A stretch of 64,000 nucleotides of DNA, from positions 1 through 64,000 of the forward strand of contig CAZJVS010000007.1 of assembly GCA_964549445.1 (NCBI GenBank), given 5' to 3'. The stretch is from SpSt-539 sp964549445. GTDB taxonomy: Bacteria > Planctomycetota > Phycisphaerae > UBA1845 > UTPLA1. A program made the translations under genes and the position numbers. Below the pieces are notes generated by a model. The model did not search any database, had not been told where the DNA came from, and was given only the letters and a program-made list of their open reading frames with translations. Of the stretch, positions 26,172 to 34,777 are shown piece after piece. Numbering within the stretch: position 1 is the first letter of the stretch; every line of letters begins with the position of its first letter.

Positions 26172-27845
26172 GTGAACGCCCGACAGCGGTTTGTCGACAG
26201 GGTGCTGGGGAGGCCGCAGAATGGCTCTGTGACGACCTGGCTGCGAGGAACGAGGGCGGCGGGATGGATGGTGCTGCTGGCCGGAGTGTTCGCGCCGGTT
26301 GTGATGCTGGGGTTTGAACTCGGTCGGGCGACGCCGGCGTGGAGTCAGTTGCGGCCCGGATCGCGGCTGACGGGGATTTATTTTCGTACGGTCGGCATCG
26401 CGGCAGGGACGGCGTTGCTCGCCACGGTGCTGGCCGTGCCGGTCGTGTTTACGGGGGGGCACGCGCGCGGCGGGTTGGCCCGCCGGACATTGACAAGCTT
26501 GACATTGATTCCGCTTCTTGCGCCGCCATGCGTGTTTGCGTATGCGTGGATGCTGGTGTCGTCGGAACAGGGATGGGCGGGACGATTGCTCGGGCTGCTC
26601 GGTTTCAACGCGGCGGGGGCGGGGCCGGTGCGGGCCGTGATTGCGCTGGCGACGTGGCTGTGGCCGGTGCCGGCGCTGCTGATGGGGGCGGCCTATCGGC
26701 ATGGGGGCGAGGCGGCGTATCGGATGGCGCGACTGGACGCGGGGGCGTGGCGGGCGTTTGTGCGGGCGGGGCTGCCGGCGGTGCGCGGGGCGGTGGTGGC
26801 GGGGATGGCGGTCGTGTTCGTGCTGAGTCTGACGGAGGGGACGGTTCCGCCGCTGGTGCTGACTCGGACTTGGCCGTCGGAGATGGCGCCGGAGGTATTG
26901 GACGCGGCGATGTACGGCTCGACCGCCGCGGCGATTGCGTGGAAGTCGTGGCCGATCCTGCTGACGCTGGCGGCGGCGGGGCTGATGGCGTGGCCGGGGC
27001 TGCGGGGTGTGCGCGGGGCGATCGAGAGCGACGCGGGGGCGGATCTGGGGACCGGGGGTTCGCGGGGCGGGGTTGGCGCGATCGCGGCCGGGGTGTTTGC
27101 GGTGATCTTGGCAATGCTGCCGGTCGTCGTATTCGTCGGCGAGATGTATTCAGCGCGGTTGGACATGGGGGCGTCGCTGCGGAGAGTGTTGGTGCTGTAT
27201 GCGAGCGAGTGGCGTGCGTCGATGTTCGTGGCCGGGCTGGCGGCGGTCGTGGCGTTCTTGATTGCGGTTGTCGCCGTGCGCGTGGAGTCGGCGGGGCGGA
27301 CGGCGGTACGCGTTGCGTTTGGATTGGCGGTTGTGACGGCGGTGTTGCCTCCGGAGCTGATCGCGCAATTGCTGGTGCGGATCTTTAACCGGCCGGGGTG
27401 GCTGGGGTGGCTGTATGATGAAACTCCGATCGTCTGGCTGCTGGGGCTGGTGGCGCGGTTTGCGGCTGTGCCATTGGGGATCGCGTGGTTTGCGTCGCGA
27501 CAGATACCCGTTGATCTGATCCGGCAGGCGCGGAGCGATGGGGCGGGAGAGGCGACGCTGCTGGCGCGGGTGGCGTGGCCGTACGTCTGGCGGCCGGTGG
27601 CGGCGGGGGCGCTGGTTTTCGCGTGTCTGTCACTATCGGAAGTCGCGGCTTCGCTCATTCTGATACCACCAAAGTTCGGCGGGAATCTGGCGGTGGCGCT
27701 GGATAATCAAATGCACTACGGGCGGAACAATGATGTGATTGTGACGACGTTGTTGCTGATTGCGCCGGCGGTGGTCGTGGCGGCGGTTGTTCCGGCATTG
27801 GCGATGCGCGTGCGGCCCGATCAGAAAGGGCACGAAGGCAGGTAG
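26172..27845 (+). CDS. Iron-type ABC transporter permease, FbpB family
   Basis: This is a 557-residue inner-membrane permease made of two homologous halves with about twelve membrane segments. The two EAA-like cytoplasmic loops that dock the ATPase can be seen: EAAYRMARLDAGAWRAF...GLP in the first half and LIRQARSDGAGEATLLARV in the second. The fused architecture is typical of ferric-iron permeases. It probably works with the binding protein at 24528. The GTG start at 26172 lacks a clear ribosome-binding site, and downstream GTG codons are alternatives. The matching ATPase is absent from the window. Confidence 0.87.
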   Translation: MNARQRFVDRVLGRPQNGSVTTWLRGTRAAGWMVLLAGVFAPVVMLGFELGRATPAWSQLRPGSRLTGIYFRTVGIAAGTALLATVLAVPVVFTGGHARGGLARRTLTSLTLIPLLAPPCVFAYAWMLVSSEQGWAGRLLGLLGFNAAGAGPVRAVIALATWLWPVPALLMGAAYRHGGEAAYRMARLDAGAWRAFVRAGLPAVRGAVVAGMAVVFVLSLTEGTVPPLVLTRTWPSEMAPEVLDAAMYGSTAAAIAWKSWPILLTLAAAGLMAWPGLRGVRGAIESDAGADLGTGGSRGGVGAIAAGVFAVILAMLPVVVFVGEMYSARLDMGASLRRVLVLYASEWRASMFVAGLAAVVAFLIAVVAVRVESAGRTAVRVAFGLAVVTAVLPPELIAQLLVRIFNRPGWLGWLYDETPIVWLLGLVARFAAVPLGIAWFASRQIPVDLIRQARSDGAGEATLLARVAWPYVWRPVAAGALVFACLSLSEVAASLILIPPKFGGNLAVALDNQMHYGRNNDVIVTTLLLIAPAVVVAAVVPALAMRVRPDQKGHEGR

Positions 27846-27852
27846 GGATGAA
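27829..27852. repeat. Short degenerate 8-bp tandem array (GGCACGAA type)
   Basis: Three degenerate 8-base units begin with GGCACGAA and GGCAGGTA and cover the permease stop codon and the NHL start. The unit is the reverse complement of the type seen at 46845-46876. Confidence 0.5.
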
Positions 27853-28816
27853 GGAATCAGGGCGTCTGTCGGCGATTCGGACAACGTGCGCTGGCTATTT
27901 GCCAGTTGTCATTGGTCATTTGTCATTGAGCATCGTGTTCGGCGGCTGCCAGCCGCAGACTTCGAGCGATGCCGCGCGGGTGGAGTATGTGTTTGGAGAG
28001 CAGGGGCTGGGGAACGGGCAGTTTTCGTATCCGCGGACGATCGCGATTTCGCCGATCGATGGATGCGTGTTTGTTTGCGACAAGACGGCGCGGATTCAGC
28101 GGTTCAGTCCGGATGGAAAGTTTGAGCATTCGTGGCGGATGCCGAAGTGGGAGTTCGGCAAGCCGACGGGGATGGCGTTCGACCCACAGGGGCGGCTGTG
28201 GGTGGCGGATACGCACTACAACCAGGTGATTGTGTATGACCGTGAAGGGGTGGAGCAGTTCCGGTTTGGGTCGTACGGGACGGGTCCGGGGGAGTTTGTG
28301 TTTCCGACGAGCGTGGCGTGGGACGGAGAGGGGAATATCTACGTCGGCGAGTACGGGGGGAACGATCGGATCAGCAAGTTCTCGCCGGATCGCAAGTACC
28401 TCATGAGCTTTGGGACGAAGCAGGATGGCGAGGCGGCGCTGGAGCGGCCGACACAGATCAAGTTTGATCCACGCGGGTTTTTGTGGGTGGCGGACGGATG
28501 TCATCACCGCATCTGCAAGTTTTCGACAGAGGGAAAGCTGTTGGCGAGTTTTGGGCAGCCGGGGAGCGGGCCGGGTGAGATGAATTATCCGTATGACCTG
28601 GATCTCGTGCCGGGGACGACGCACGTGGTGGTGGCGGAGCATGGGAACAATCGCGTGAGTGAGTTCGACGATGCGGGGCGGTGGGTGCGGTCGTGGGGGA
28701 AGCCCGGCCGGGAGCGCGGCGAGATCATGCAGCCGTGGAAGGCGGAGTTTGGGCGCGGGGGACTGCTGTATGTGCTGGATTCGTGGAATAACCGGGTGCA
28801 GGGCGTGAAGTGGTAG
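27848..28816 (+). CDS. NHL-repeat beta-propeller protein, probably exported
   Basis: This is a 322-residue protein. After an N-terminal hydrophobic stretch ending FGGC (a weak lipobox), six NHL repeats are visible, each with the pattern GxxxPTxxAxDxxGxxWVAD...NxRVxxF. Examples are PTGMAFDPQGRLWVADTHYN, PTSVAWDGEGNIYVGEYGGN and PTQIKFDPRGFLWVADGCHH. NHL propellers bind partner proteins, RNA or act as lyase-like scaffolds; no catalytic motif stands out. The first 30 codons contain a 7-bp tandem array, so the real signal sequence or start may lie downstream. It follows the permease by two bases and may belong to the same transcript. Confidence 0.83.
   Translation: MKESGRLSAIRTTCAGYLPVVIGHLSLSIVFGGCQPQTSSDAARVEYVFGEQGLGNGQFSYPRTIAISPIDGCVFVCDKTARIQRFSPDGKFEHSWRMPKWEFGKPTGMAFDPQGRLWVADTHYNQVIVYDREGVEQFRFGSYGTGPGEFVFPTSVAWDGEGNIYVGEYGGNDRISKFSPDRKYLMSFGTKQDGEAALERPTQIKFDPRGFLWVADGCHHRICKFSTEGKLLASFGQPGSGPGEMNYPYDLDLVPGTTHVVVAEHGNNRVSEFDDAGRWVRSWGKPGRERGEIMQPWKAEFGRGGLLYVLDSWNNRVQGVKW
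27899..27933. repeat. 7-bp tandem array (TTGTCAT type) inside the NHL signal region
   Basis: Five adjacent 7-base units fit the consensus TTGTCAT (for example TTGTCAT, TGGTCAT, TTGTCAT). It resembles the heptameric short tandem repeats described in other bacteria, notably heterocystous cyanobacteria. Here it lies within predicted coding sequence. Confidence 0.75.
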
Positions 28817-28820
28817 ATCA

Positions 28821-28860
28821 ACGGATAAACGCAGAAATACAGAAACGCTGAGACGCTGAA
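28821..28860. repeat. 8-bp tandem array (ACGCTGAA type) between two genes
   Basis: Five adjacent 8-base units run from four bases after the NHL stop to eight bases before the next start; ACGCAGAA and ACGCTGAA are representative. It fills the intergenic space and replaces any recognisable ribosome-binding site. Confidence 0.8.
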
Positions 28861-28868
28861 GTCGTTTC

Positions 28869-30164
28869 ATGGAATTCGCAATGGGCTTCGAGCCGTTGAA
28901 CAGAGTGAATGAGAATGGGTCGCGAGCCGTGAATCGACCGCTGGTGTTCGTGCGCAGCTTGGTCGTGCCGGTCTTAGTTTTTGGGCTGGGCGTCTCATCG
29001 ATCGAGGCAATGAATCGCATCATCTGGTCGATGCGCGGCGTCTGGTGGGCCACGGTAATGGCGTGGCGAATTGGCCCGTGGGGGCGATTCCCGATGCCGT
29101 TTGATATTCGCGCATTCGAACGCGCACGCGACTCGGACGATTACTCGGTTGAAAAGGTGCTGATCGTCATTAGCGCGTACTTCCTTTTCGGTCTGATCTT
29201 GTGTGTGGGTCACTGGTGTGTGTTTGGTGTGACTTTCTTGATCTACAGGCGCTTTGGCTGGCCAGGTTATCTCGCGGATCTCGGCGATCGAATTGCTCGA
29301 ATACAGGTCTGGCAGTCGGCTGTTCGGCGCGGGTGGTGGGTGCTTCCCGCGTTTGGCTTTGCTCGGGTCGCATGGGAATGGATCGACCTCGGCCAATCGT
29401 ATTCACTGTATCGCTGGGCCTTTACAGGTCTTCCATTTGACTACGCGATGCTGTGCCTAGGGGCCGCAACGTATGCGCGGATTTCGGGTGGTGCGATTAT
29501 CGCGGCGGTGCGATCGGAGGTGCGTGCGGACGAAGTGCGATGCTGCCATTGCGGATATTTGCTGCGAGGGCTGTCGGAATCGAAGTGTCCGGAGTGCGGG
29601 CGCGCTGCGATCGGAACAGTCCCGCCGCGATTTGAGCTGGGACGTGGGCGTCGGCGCGGCCGCCGAGCAGCCGCATGGATCGCGGTTTCATCATTGACCC
29701 TGACGATGCCCGCGTGGGTGCCCGCGCTCGTCACGGCATTGCCGCTTCGAGTCGCCCGGCAGCTGCCGCCGCCAATTCAACAATCAGCATACTGGCCTGA
29801 CTGGTCAGTACCGTTGAGGATCGGTGCGATTTGCACTATTCGCGATCAAGCGCAGACAGGCGTCCTTTGGGTACGCCAGAGCGATGGACCGCGGTTTGAG
29901 TTGCATTGGTGGCGATGGAACGAGTGTGGCTTTTGGGACCGCGCCCCCGATTCCAGCGGCGTCGCGACGATTGCGGCCGTAGGCGGAACTGAGCCAATCC
30001 AGATTGGAGGTCTATCCATCGCCGCAACGCTCACAAGATGGGCACGACAGTCGTGGATAACGTTATCGACTGGCCACCCGAATTGGGATGTCACCGTCCA
30101 GATGCCAGAAGACGCCCCGGCCGAACTGAGGCGCCTGGTTGAGCAATGCGGAACCGGCCACTGA
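28869..30164 (+). CDS. Membrane protein with internal zinc ribbon
   Basis: This is a 431-residue protein with about five membrane segments (for example VFVRSLVVPVLVFGLGV, VEKVLIVISAYFLFGLILCV and FDYAMLCLGAATYA). A four-cysteine ribbon follows, CCHCGYLLRGLSESKCPECG, near residue 225. Then come another membrane segment and a C-terminal extracytoplasmic region of about 130 residues. It is the longest of the window's ribbon proteins. The ATG at 28869 or the in-frame ATG at 28881 could be the start. The function is unknown. Confidence 0.75.
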   Translation: MEFAMGFEPLNRVNENGSRAVNRPLVFVRSLVVPVLVFGLGVSSIEAMNRIIWSMRGVWWATVMAWRIGPWGRFPMPFDIRAFERARDSDDYSVEKVLIVISAYFLFGLILCVGHWCVFGVTFLIYRRFGWPGYLADLGDRIARIQVWQSAVRRGWWVLPAFGFARVAWEWIDLGQSYSLYRWAFTGLPFDYAMLCLGAATYARISGGAIIAAVRSEVRADEVRCCHCGYLLRGLSESKCPECGRAAIGTVPPRFELGRGRRRGRRAAAWIAVSSLTLTMPAWVPALVTALPLRVARQLPPPIQQSAYWPDWSVPLRIGAICTIRDQAQTGVLWVRQSDGPRFELHWWRWNECGFWDRAPDSSGVATIAAVGGTEPIQIGGLSIAATLTRWARQSWITLSTGHPNWDVTVQMPEDAPAELRRLVEQCGTGH

Positions 30165-30375
30165 CGACGACGCACAGCAGTCGGGGTGCCCCGCGCCGAA
30201 CCGGCCGGGGTAGACGACGGCGGCGTAGACACCGACGTGGGCGCGATGTCGCTGTGCGCCGCGACCGCGGACGGGAGGGTGGAGTGTCCGAGCGGAGCTG
30301 AAAACTACGGGCTTGCGCCCGGTGGAATCGGGGCAGCCCGGCCGCTAAATTATGCGGGCACGCGCGTGAGAGAAC

Positions 30376-33300
30376 ATGCTGGCGATGTTCGCCATCACAC
30401 TCGCTGATCGATTCGACCATCCGATGGCGCTGTGGCTGGTTGCGCTGCCGGTGTTGCTGTGGTGGTTGTCGCGGCGGTCGCTGGCGGGGTTGTCGCCGGG
30501 GCGGCGGTGGGCGGCGCTGGCGGCGCGGGCGGCGGTGATCGTGCTGCTGGGGCTGGCGCTGGCGGGGCTTAACAAGATACGCAAGAACAAAGATCTGTCG
30601 GTCATCGTCGTGCTCGACCAGTCGCGGAGCATACGCGGGGATGAACAGGAGTCGGCGCGGAAGTTCGCCCGGGCCGCGACGAAGAAGCCGCCGGCGGATG
30701 ATCGGGTGGGGGCGATTACGTTCGATGGCGAGGCCTACATCGAACAGCTTCCCAACAAGCCGGGACCGGATGGTGGGCTCTATTCGGATGTGAAGCTCAT
30801 CGCGCCGGGAAACCAGCCGGATCGGACAAACGTGGCGGCGGCCATTCGGCTGGCGATGGCGTGTTTCCCTTCAGACACGGCGAAGCGGATCGTGTTGATG
30901 TCGGACGGGAATCAGAACGTCGGCGACGTCATGACGGAGGTGCAGACCGCGGCGGCGGCAAACGTGGCGGTCGACGTGGTGCCGATCCGATACGACTACG
31001 ACGACGAGATCATGTTCGAGCGGCTGTCGGCGCCGGCGTACGCGCGGGAGCAGGAGGTCGCGACGCTGCGGATGACGCTGCGGTCGAAGTCGAGCCGGCC
31101 GACGAGCGGGCGGGTGCAGCTCTATCACGACGGTCGGCCGGTGGAACTTGACCCGGCGTCAAAGGGACAGGGGCAGCGGGTCGAGCTGCAGCCCGGACTG
31201 AACTCATACACTATCAGACTTCCACTGAACCATGCGGGTTCGCACAAGTTCGAGGCGCGAGTGACGCCGGATGATCCGGCCGCCGACAAGGTCGCCGCAA
31301 ACAACCGGGCGACTGCTTTCACAACGGTGGAGGGGCCGGCGACGGTGCTGATGATTTCGGCGCGGCCGAAGGACGACGAGCCGCTGACGACGGCCCTGGA
31401 GCGGGAGAAGATTCGAGTCGAAGTGAAGCAGCCGGCGGAGTCGGAGATCGATGCCATCACGCTCCAGCAATACGCGGCGGTGATCCTATCGAACGTGGCG
31501 GCGGATTCGTTCAGCGAGACGCAGCACAAGGCGCTGGCGAGCTACGTGCGCGACCTGGGCGGCGGGTTGATCATGCTCGGGGGCGACCAGGGCTTCGGCG
31601 CCGGCGGGTGGCAGTCTTCGGCAGTCGAGGCGGTGATGCCGGTGCGGTTTGACGTCGATGCGGTGCGGCAGATACCGCGCGGGGCGCTGGCGATCGTGAT
31701 GCACGCGTGCGAGATGCCGCAGGGGAATCACTGGGGCGTCGAGACGGCCATCGCCGGGATGAAGACGCTGAGCAGTCTCGATTACTTCGGAGTCGTGGCG
31801 TACCTGGGGCTCGGGCCAAGCTGGGCCGTGCCGATGCGGCTTTGCGACGACAAGAGCGCCATCGCGAACCAGATTCGAAAGATGAATCACGGAGATGCGC
31901 CGAGCTTTGATGACCTGATGGACATCGCCTTCAAAGGTCTGATGAGTCGAAGGGACGCGGCGCAGCGGCACATGATTGTCATCTCCGACGGCGATCCGGC
32001 GCCGCCGAGCCCGATGCTGATGACGCGGATCAAGGGAAACAAGATCACGGTATCGACGATCAGCGTGTTTCCACACGGCGGGCACGAAATCAGCACGATG
32101 AAGGACATCGCGAAGGCGTCGGGGGGCAACTACTACGACATCAGCAAGTCGGGCGACGAGAAACGACTGCCGCAGATCTTTGTTAAGGAAGCGAAGGTCG
32201 TGCGGCGGCCGTTGCTGCGCGAGGAGCAGTTTGTTCCTCGGGTGAAGTATCGGCTGTCGGACTTGCTGGCGGGGATCTCGGGCGGATTTCCGTCGCTGAC
32301 CGGCTATGTCGTTACGACGCCGCGGTCGGCGAGCGAGATCGAGTTGCCGCTCGTGTCGGACAAGAACGATCCGATCCTGGCGAACTGGCAGTGCGGGCTG
32401 GGGCGGTCAGTGGCGTTTACGAGCGGGTGGTGGAACTACTGGGGGACGAACTGGGTGAACTGGCCCGCGTTTCCGAAGCTGTGGGCGCAGACGGTGCGCT
32501 GGTGCATGGCACAGGGAACGGCGAAGGACTTCGAAGTTACAACGTTTACGGATGGGAACAAGGGACGGGTTGTGGTAGAGGCGTTGAACAAGGATGCCGA
32601 CTACCTGAACTTTTTGCAGATGCAGGGGATCGTCGTACCGCCGTCGGGCGAGAGCCAGCCGATGCGACTGGAGCAGACCGGGCCAGGGCGGTACGAAGGC
32701 GCGTTTACGATGCAGGACAGCGGGAACTTCCTGATCAACCTGCAGGCGGTCGGGCCGGACGGGAAGCCGATCCTGATTCGCACGGGGGTGAGCCAGTCGT
32801 ATTCGCCGGAGTTCAAGGAGTTGAGCACGAATGAGTCGCTGCTGCGGCGCGTCGTGGAGGCGACGGGCGGGCGGTGGCTGGACGAAGACGCGAGCGATGC
32901 GAACCTGTTTCTTCACAACTTGCCGGAGAGCTTTTCGCGGCAGCCGCTGTGGTCGTTTCTACTGAAGCTGGCGGTGATCTTCTTCTTGATGGATGTTGCG
33001 GTACGGAGAGTCGCGATTGATCCTCGCCGGATTGCGGCGACTATGCGCGGATACATTGCGGACATGGCGGGGCGGTTCGGAGGCGGGCGGGCGGAGACGG
33101 TGCTCACCGATCTGAAAGAGGTTCGCGAGAAGGTGCGGGCGGAGAAGACAGCGGCGGGCGAGGCGCCGAGGTCGCCGCAGGTGTATGCAGCGTCGGGGAA
33201 GAAGTTTGAGGCGCCGACCGAGGGAGCGAAACCCAGCGGGGATTTGACTTCGGCGCTGGGTGGGGCGGAGGCGACGAAGGGTGGTCCGACAGCAGACAAG

Positions 33301-33384
33301 CAGCCAAAGCCGGGAGAAACAGCGAGCGAGGAGACGACGTCGCGGTTGCTGAAGTCGAAGAAGAAGCGGCAGGAAGGGACGTAA
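30376..33384 (+). CDS. Large membrane protein with VWA and amidotransferase-like domains
   Basis: This is a 1002-residue protein. Two N-terminal membrane segments (about 18-31 and 47-64) precede a von Willebrand A domain whose metal site DQSRS lies at residues 81-85. A class I amidotransferase-like domain follows (from PATVLMISARPKDDE, with LGGGLIMLGGDQGFGAGGW). A second VWA-like segment (HMIVISDGDPAPPSP) comes next, then a beta region and a C-terminal membrane segment near residue 860. A charged tail of about 110 residues ends KSKKKRQEGT. This architecture is common next to MoxR ATPases and is thought to assemble or regulate envelope complexes. moxR follows 24 bp later. Confidence 0.87.
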   Translation: MLAMFAITLADRFDHPMALWLVALPVLLWWLSRRSLAGLSPGRRWAALAARAAVIVLLGLALAGLNKIRKNKDLSVIVVLDQSRSIRGDEQESARKFARAATKKPPADDRVGAITFDGEAYIEQLPNKPGPDGGLYSDVKLIAPGNQPDRTNVAAAIRLAMACFPSDTAKRIVLMSDGNQNVGDVMTEVQTAAAANVAVDVVPIRYDYDDEIMFERLSAPAYAREQEVATLRMTLRSKSSRPTSGRVQLYHDGRPVELDPASKGQGQRVELQPGLNSYTIRLPLNHAGSHKFEARVTPDDPAADKVAANNRATAFTTVEGPATVLMISARPKDDEPLTTALEREKIRVEVKQPAESEIDAITLQQYAAVILSNVAADSFSETQHKALASYVRDLGGGLIMLGGDQGFGAGGWQSSAVEAVMPVRFDVDAVRQIPRGALAIVMHACEMPQGNHWGVETAIAGMKTLSSLDYFGVVAYLGLGPSWAVPMRLCDDKSAIANQIRKMNHGDAPSFDDLMDIAFKGLMSRRDAAQRHMIVISDGDPAPPSPMLMTRIKGNKITVSTISVFPHGGHEISTMKDIAKASGGNYYDISKSGDEKRLPQIFVKEAKVVRRPLLREEQFVPRVKYRLSDLLAGISGGFPSLTGYVVTTPRSASEIELPLVSDKNDPILANWQCGLGRSVAFTSGWWNYWGTNWVNWPAFPKLWAQTVRWCMAQGTAKDFEVTTFTDGNKGRVVVEALNKDADYLNFLQMQGIVVPPSGESQPMRLEQTGPGRYEGAFTMQDSGNFLINLQAVGPDGKPILIRTGVSQSYSPEFKELSTNESLLRRVVEATGGRWLDEDASDANLFLHNLPESFSRQPLWSFLLKLAVIFFLMDVAVRRVAIDPRRIAATMRGYIADMAGRFGGGRAETVLTDLKEVREKVRAEKTAAGEAPRSPQVYAASGKKFEAPTEGAKPSGDLTSALGGAEATKGGPTADKQPKPGETASEETTSRLLKSKKKRQEGT

Positions 33385-33408
33385 GTTAGAATCGGACCCG
33401 AGGTGTAA

Positions 33409-34425
33409 ATGGCGACCATTGATCCGGCAATACAGAAGGCGACGGAGGAATTCCGTCGCAAGTTTGCGGCCGTCAAGGCGGAGATCGGCAAGGCGATCGT
33501 CGGTCACGAGGAGATCGTCGACGGCGTGCTGACGTGCCTGTTTACGGGCGGACATGCGCTGCTGGAGGGAGTACCGGGGCTGGGAAAGACGTACCTGGTG
33601 CGGACGCTGGCGCAGGCGCTGACGCTCAAGTTCTCGCGGATTCAGTTTACGCCGGACCTGATGCCGGCGGACATCATCGGGACGAACATCATCGTCGAAG
33701 ATCCGGCGACCGGGCGGCGCGGGTTCTCGTTTCAGCAGGGGCCGCTGTTTGCGCAGATCGTGCTGGCGGATGAAATCAACCGGGCGACGCCGAAGACACA
33801 GTCGGCGCTTCTGGAGGCGATGCAGGAGCACACCGTGACGGTGGCGGGGAAGCGGCACCAGCTTGTCGAGCCGTTTTTCGTGATGGCGACGCAGAACCCG
33901 ATCGAGCAGGAAGGGACGTATCCACTGCCGGAGGCCCAGCTCGACCGGTTTTTCTTCAAGCTGATCGTCAAGCCGTCGGATCGGCAGGAGTTGAAGACGA
34001 TCCTCGATCGGACGACGACGGGGCATAAGCCGGACGTAAAGGCGGCCATGAGCGGGGACGAGATTTTGGGCAGCCAGCAGCTCGTGCAGCGGGTCGTGGT
34101 GGCGCCGCACGTTCAGGATTACGCGATTCGGCTGGTTCTGGCGACGCAGCCGAACGGGCCGTATTCGACCGAGCAGACAAACCGGTACATCCGCTGGGGC
34201 AGCTCGCCGCGCGGGGCGCAAGCGCTGTCGCTGGCGGCGAAGGTGCGGGCGCTGCTCGAGGGGCGGTTCAACGTGAGCTTTGACGATGTGCGGGCGGCGG
34301 TACTGCCGGCCCTGCGGCACCGGGTGCTGCTCAATTTCGAGGCTCAGGCGGAGGGGCTGGAGACGGACAAGGTGCTGGGGGACATCCTCGACAAGACGCC
34401 GCAGATGGCCGAGGCGGCGGCGTAG
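33409..34425 (+). CDS. moxR: MoxR-family AAA+ ATPase
   Basis: This is a 338-residue cytoplasmic ATPase. Walker A is GVPGLGKT (residues 54-61), the Walker B region is IVLADEINRATPKTQSALLE, and the sensor segment is VMATQNPIEQEGTYPLPEAQ, all hallmarks of MoxR. MoxR proteins work as chaperones with VWA-domain partners, and the VWA protein directly upstream is the obvious partner. The usual DUF58 gene is not present downstream; the next plus-strand gene is unrelated. GAGGTG precedes the ATG. Confidence 0.95.
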   Translation: MATIDPAIQKATEEFRRKFAAVKAEIGKAIVGHEEIVDGVLTCLFTGGHALLEGVPGLGKTYLVRTLAQALTLKFSRIQFTPDLMPADIIGTNIIVEDPATGRRGFSFQQGPLFAQIVLADEINRATPKTQSALLEAMQEHTVTVAGKRHQLVEPFFVMATQNPIEQEGTYPLPEAQLDRFFFKLIVKPSDRQELKTILDRTTTGHKPDVKAAMSGDEILGSQQLVQRVVVAPHVQDYAIRLVLATQPNGPYSTEQTNRYIRWGSSPRGAQALSLAAKVRALLEGRFNVSFDDVRAAVLPALRHRVLLNFEAQAEGLETDKVLGDILDKTPQMAEAAA

Positions 34426-34438
34426 CGCAGCCGTTTAC

Positions 34439-34476
34439 GAGCGGGCGAGTCACGTCGAGTGTGACCCGCCCCGCTG
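34439..34476. terminator. Imperfect long hairpin between convergent genes
   Basis: GCGGGCGAGTCAC and GTGACCCGCCCCGC form a stem of about 13 bp with one bulge and one mismatch, loop GTCGAGT, between the moxR stop and the end of the small minus-strand gene. There is no T-run, so a terminator role is likely but not certain. Confidence 0.45.
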
Positions 34477-34504
34477 GCGCATTCCGATACGAGTTCGATC
34501 GCGA

Positions 34505-34741
34505 CTACGAGCCGAAGCCGCCCGTGAACTGGCCGCCAGACTGGAAAAGGAACTGGCTGGTGCCGTTGAGGATGCTGATCAGCAACTGGACGCCGTTGTT
34601 GAAGACGGTGGAGGGCAGTCCGTTGAGAAAAATCTGGCCGGTGCGGGCTCCGAATGTTGCGCAGCCGTTGGCTTGAAAGAGGGGCAAGGCGGCCGCGACG
34701 ATCATGATGCGAGTCGCCCAGCGCAGGTGTCGTGGATTCAT
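34505..34741 (-). CDS. Small exported protein, paralogue A (78 aa)
   Basis: This has a short signal-like N-terminus (IMIVAAALPLFQANGC) and a hydrophobic, Gly/Phe/Asn-rich mature part ending TGGFGS. It is paralogous to the gene just upstream at 34778: both keep AALPL-x-QA-x-G and a GFG-x-S end. The lipobox is not canonical. GGAG lies ten bases before the ATG. Such small hydrophobic exported proteins occur in planctomycete genomes, and no function is known to me. Confidence 0.6.
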   Translation of the reverse strand: MNPRHLRWATRIMIVAAALPLFQANGCATFGARTGQIFLNGLPSTVFNNGVQLLISILNGTSQFLFQSGGQFTGGFGS

Positions 34742-34777
34742 GGGGTACGAGCTCCAAATGAGGGGCCGAGCCGCGGG

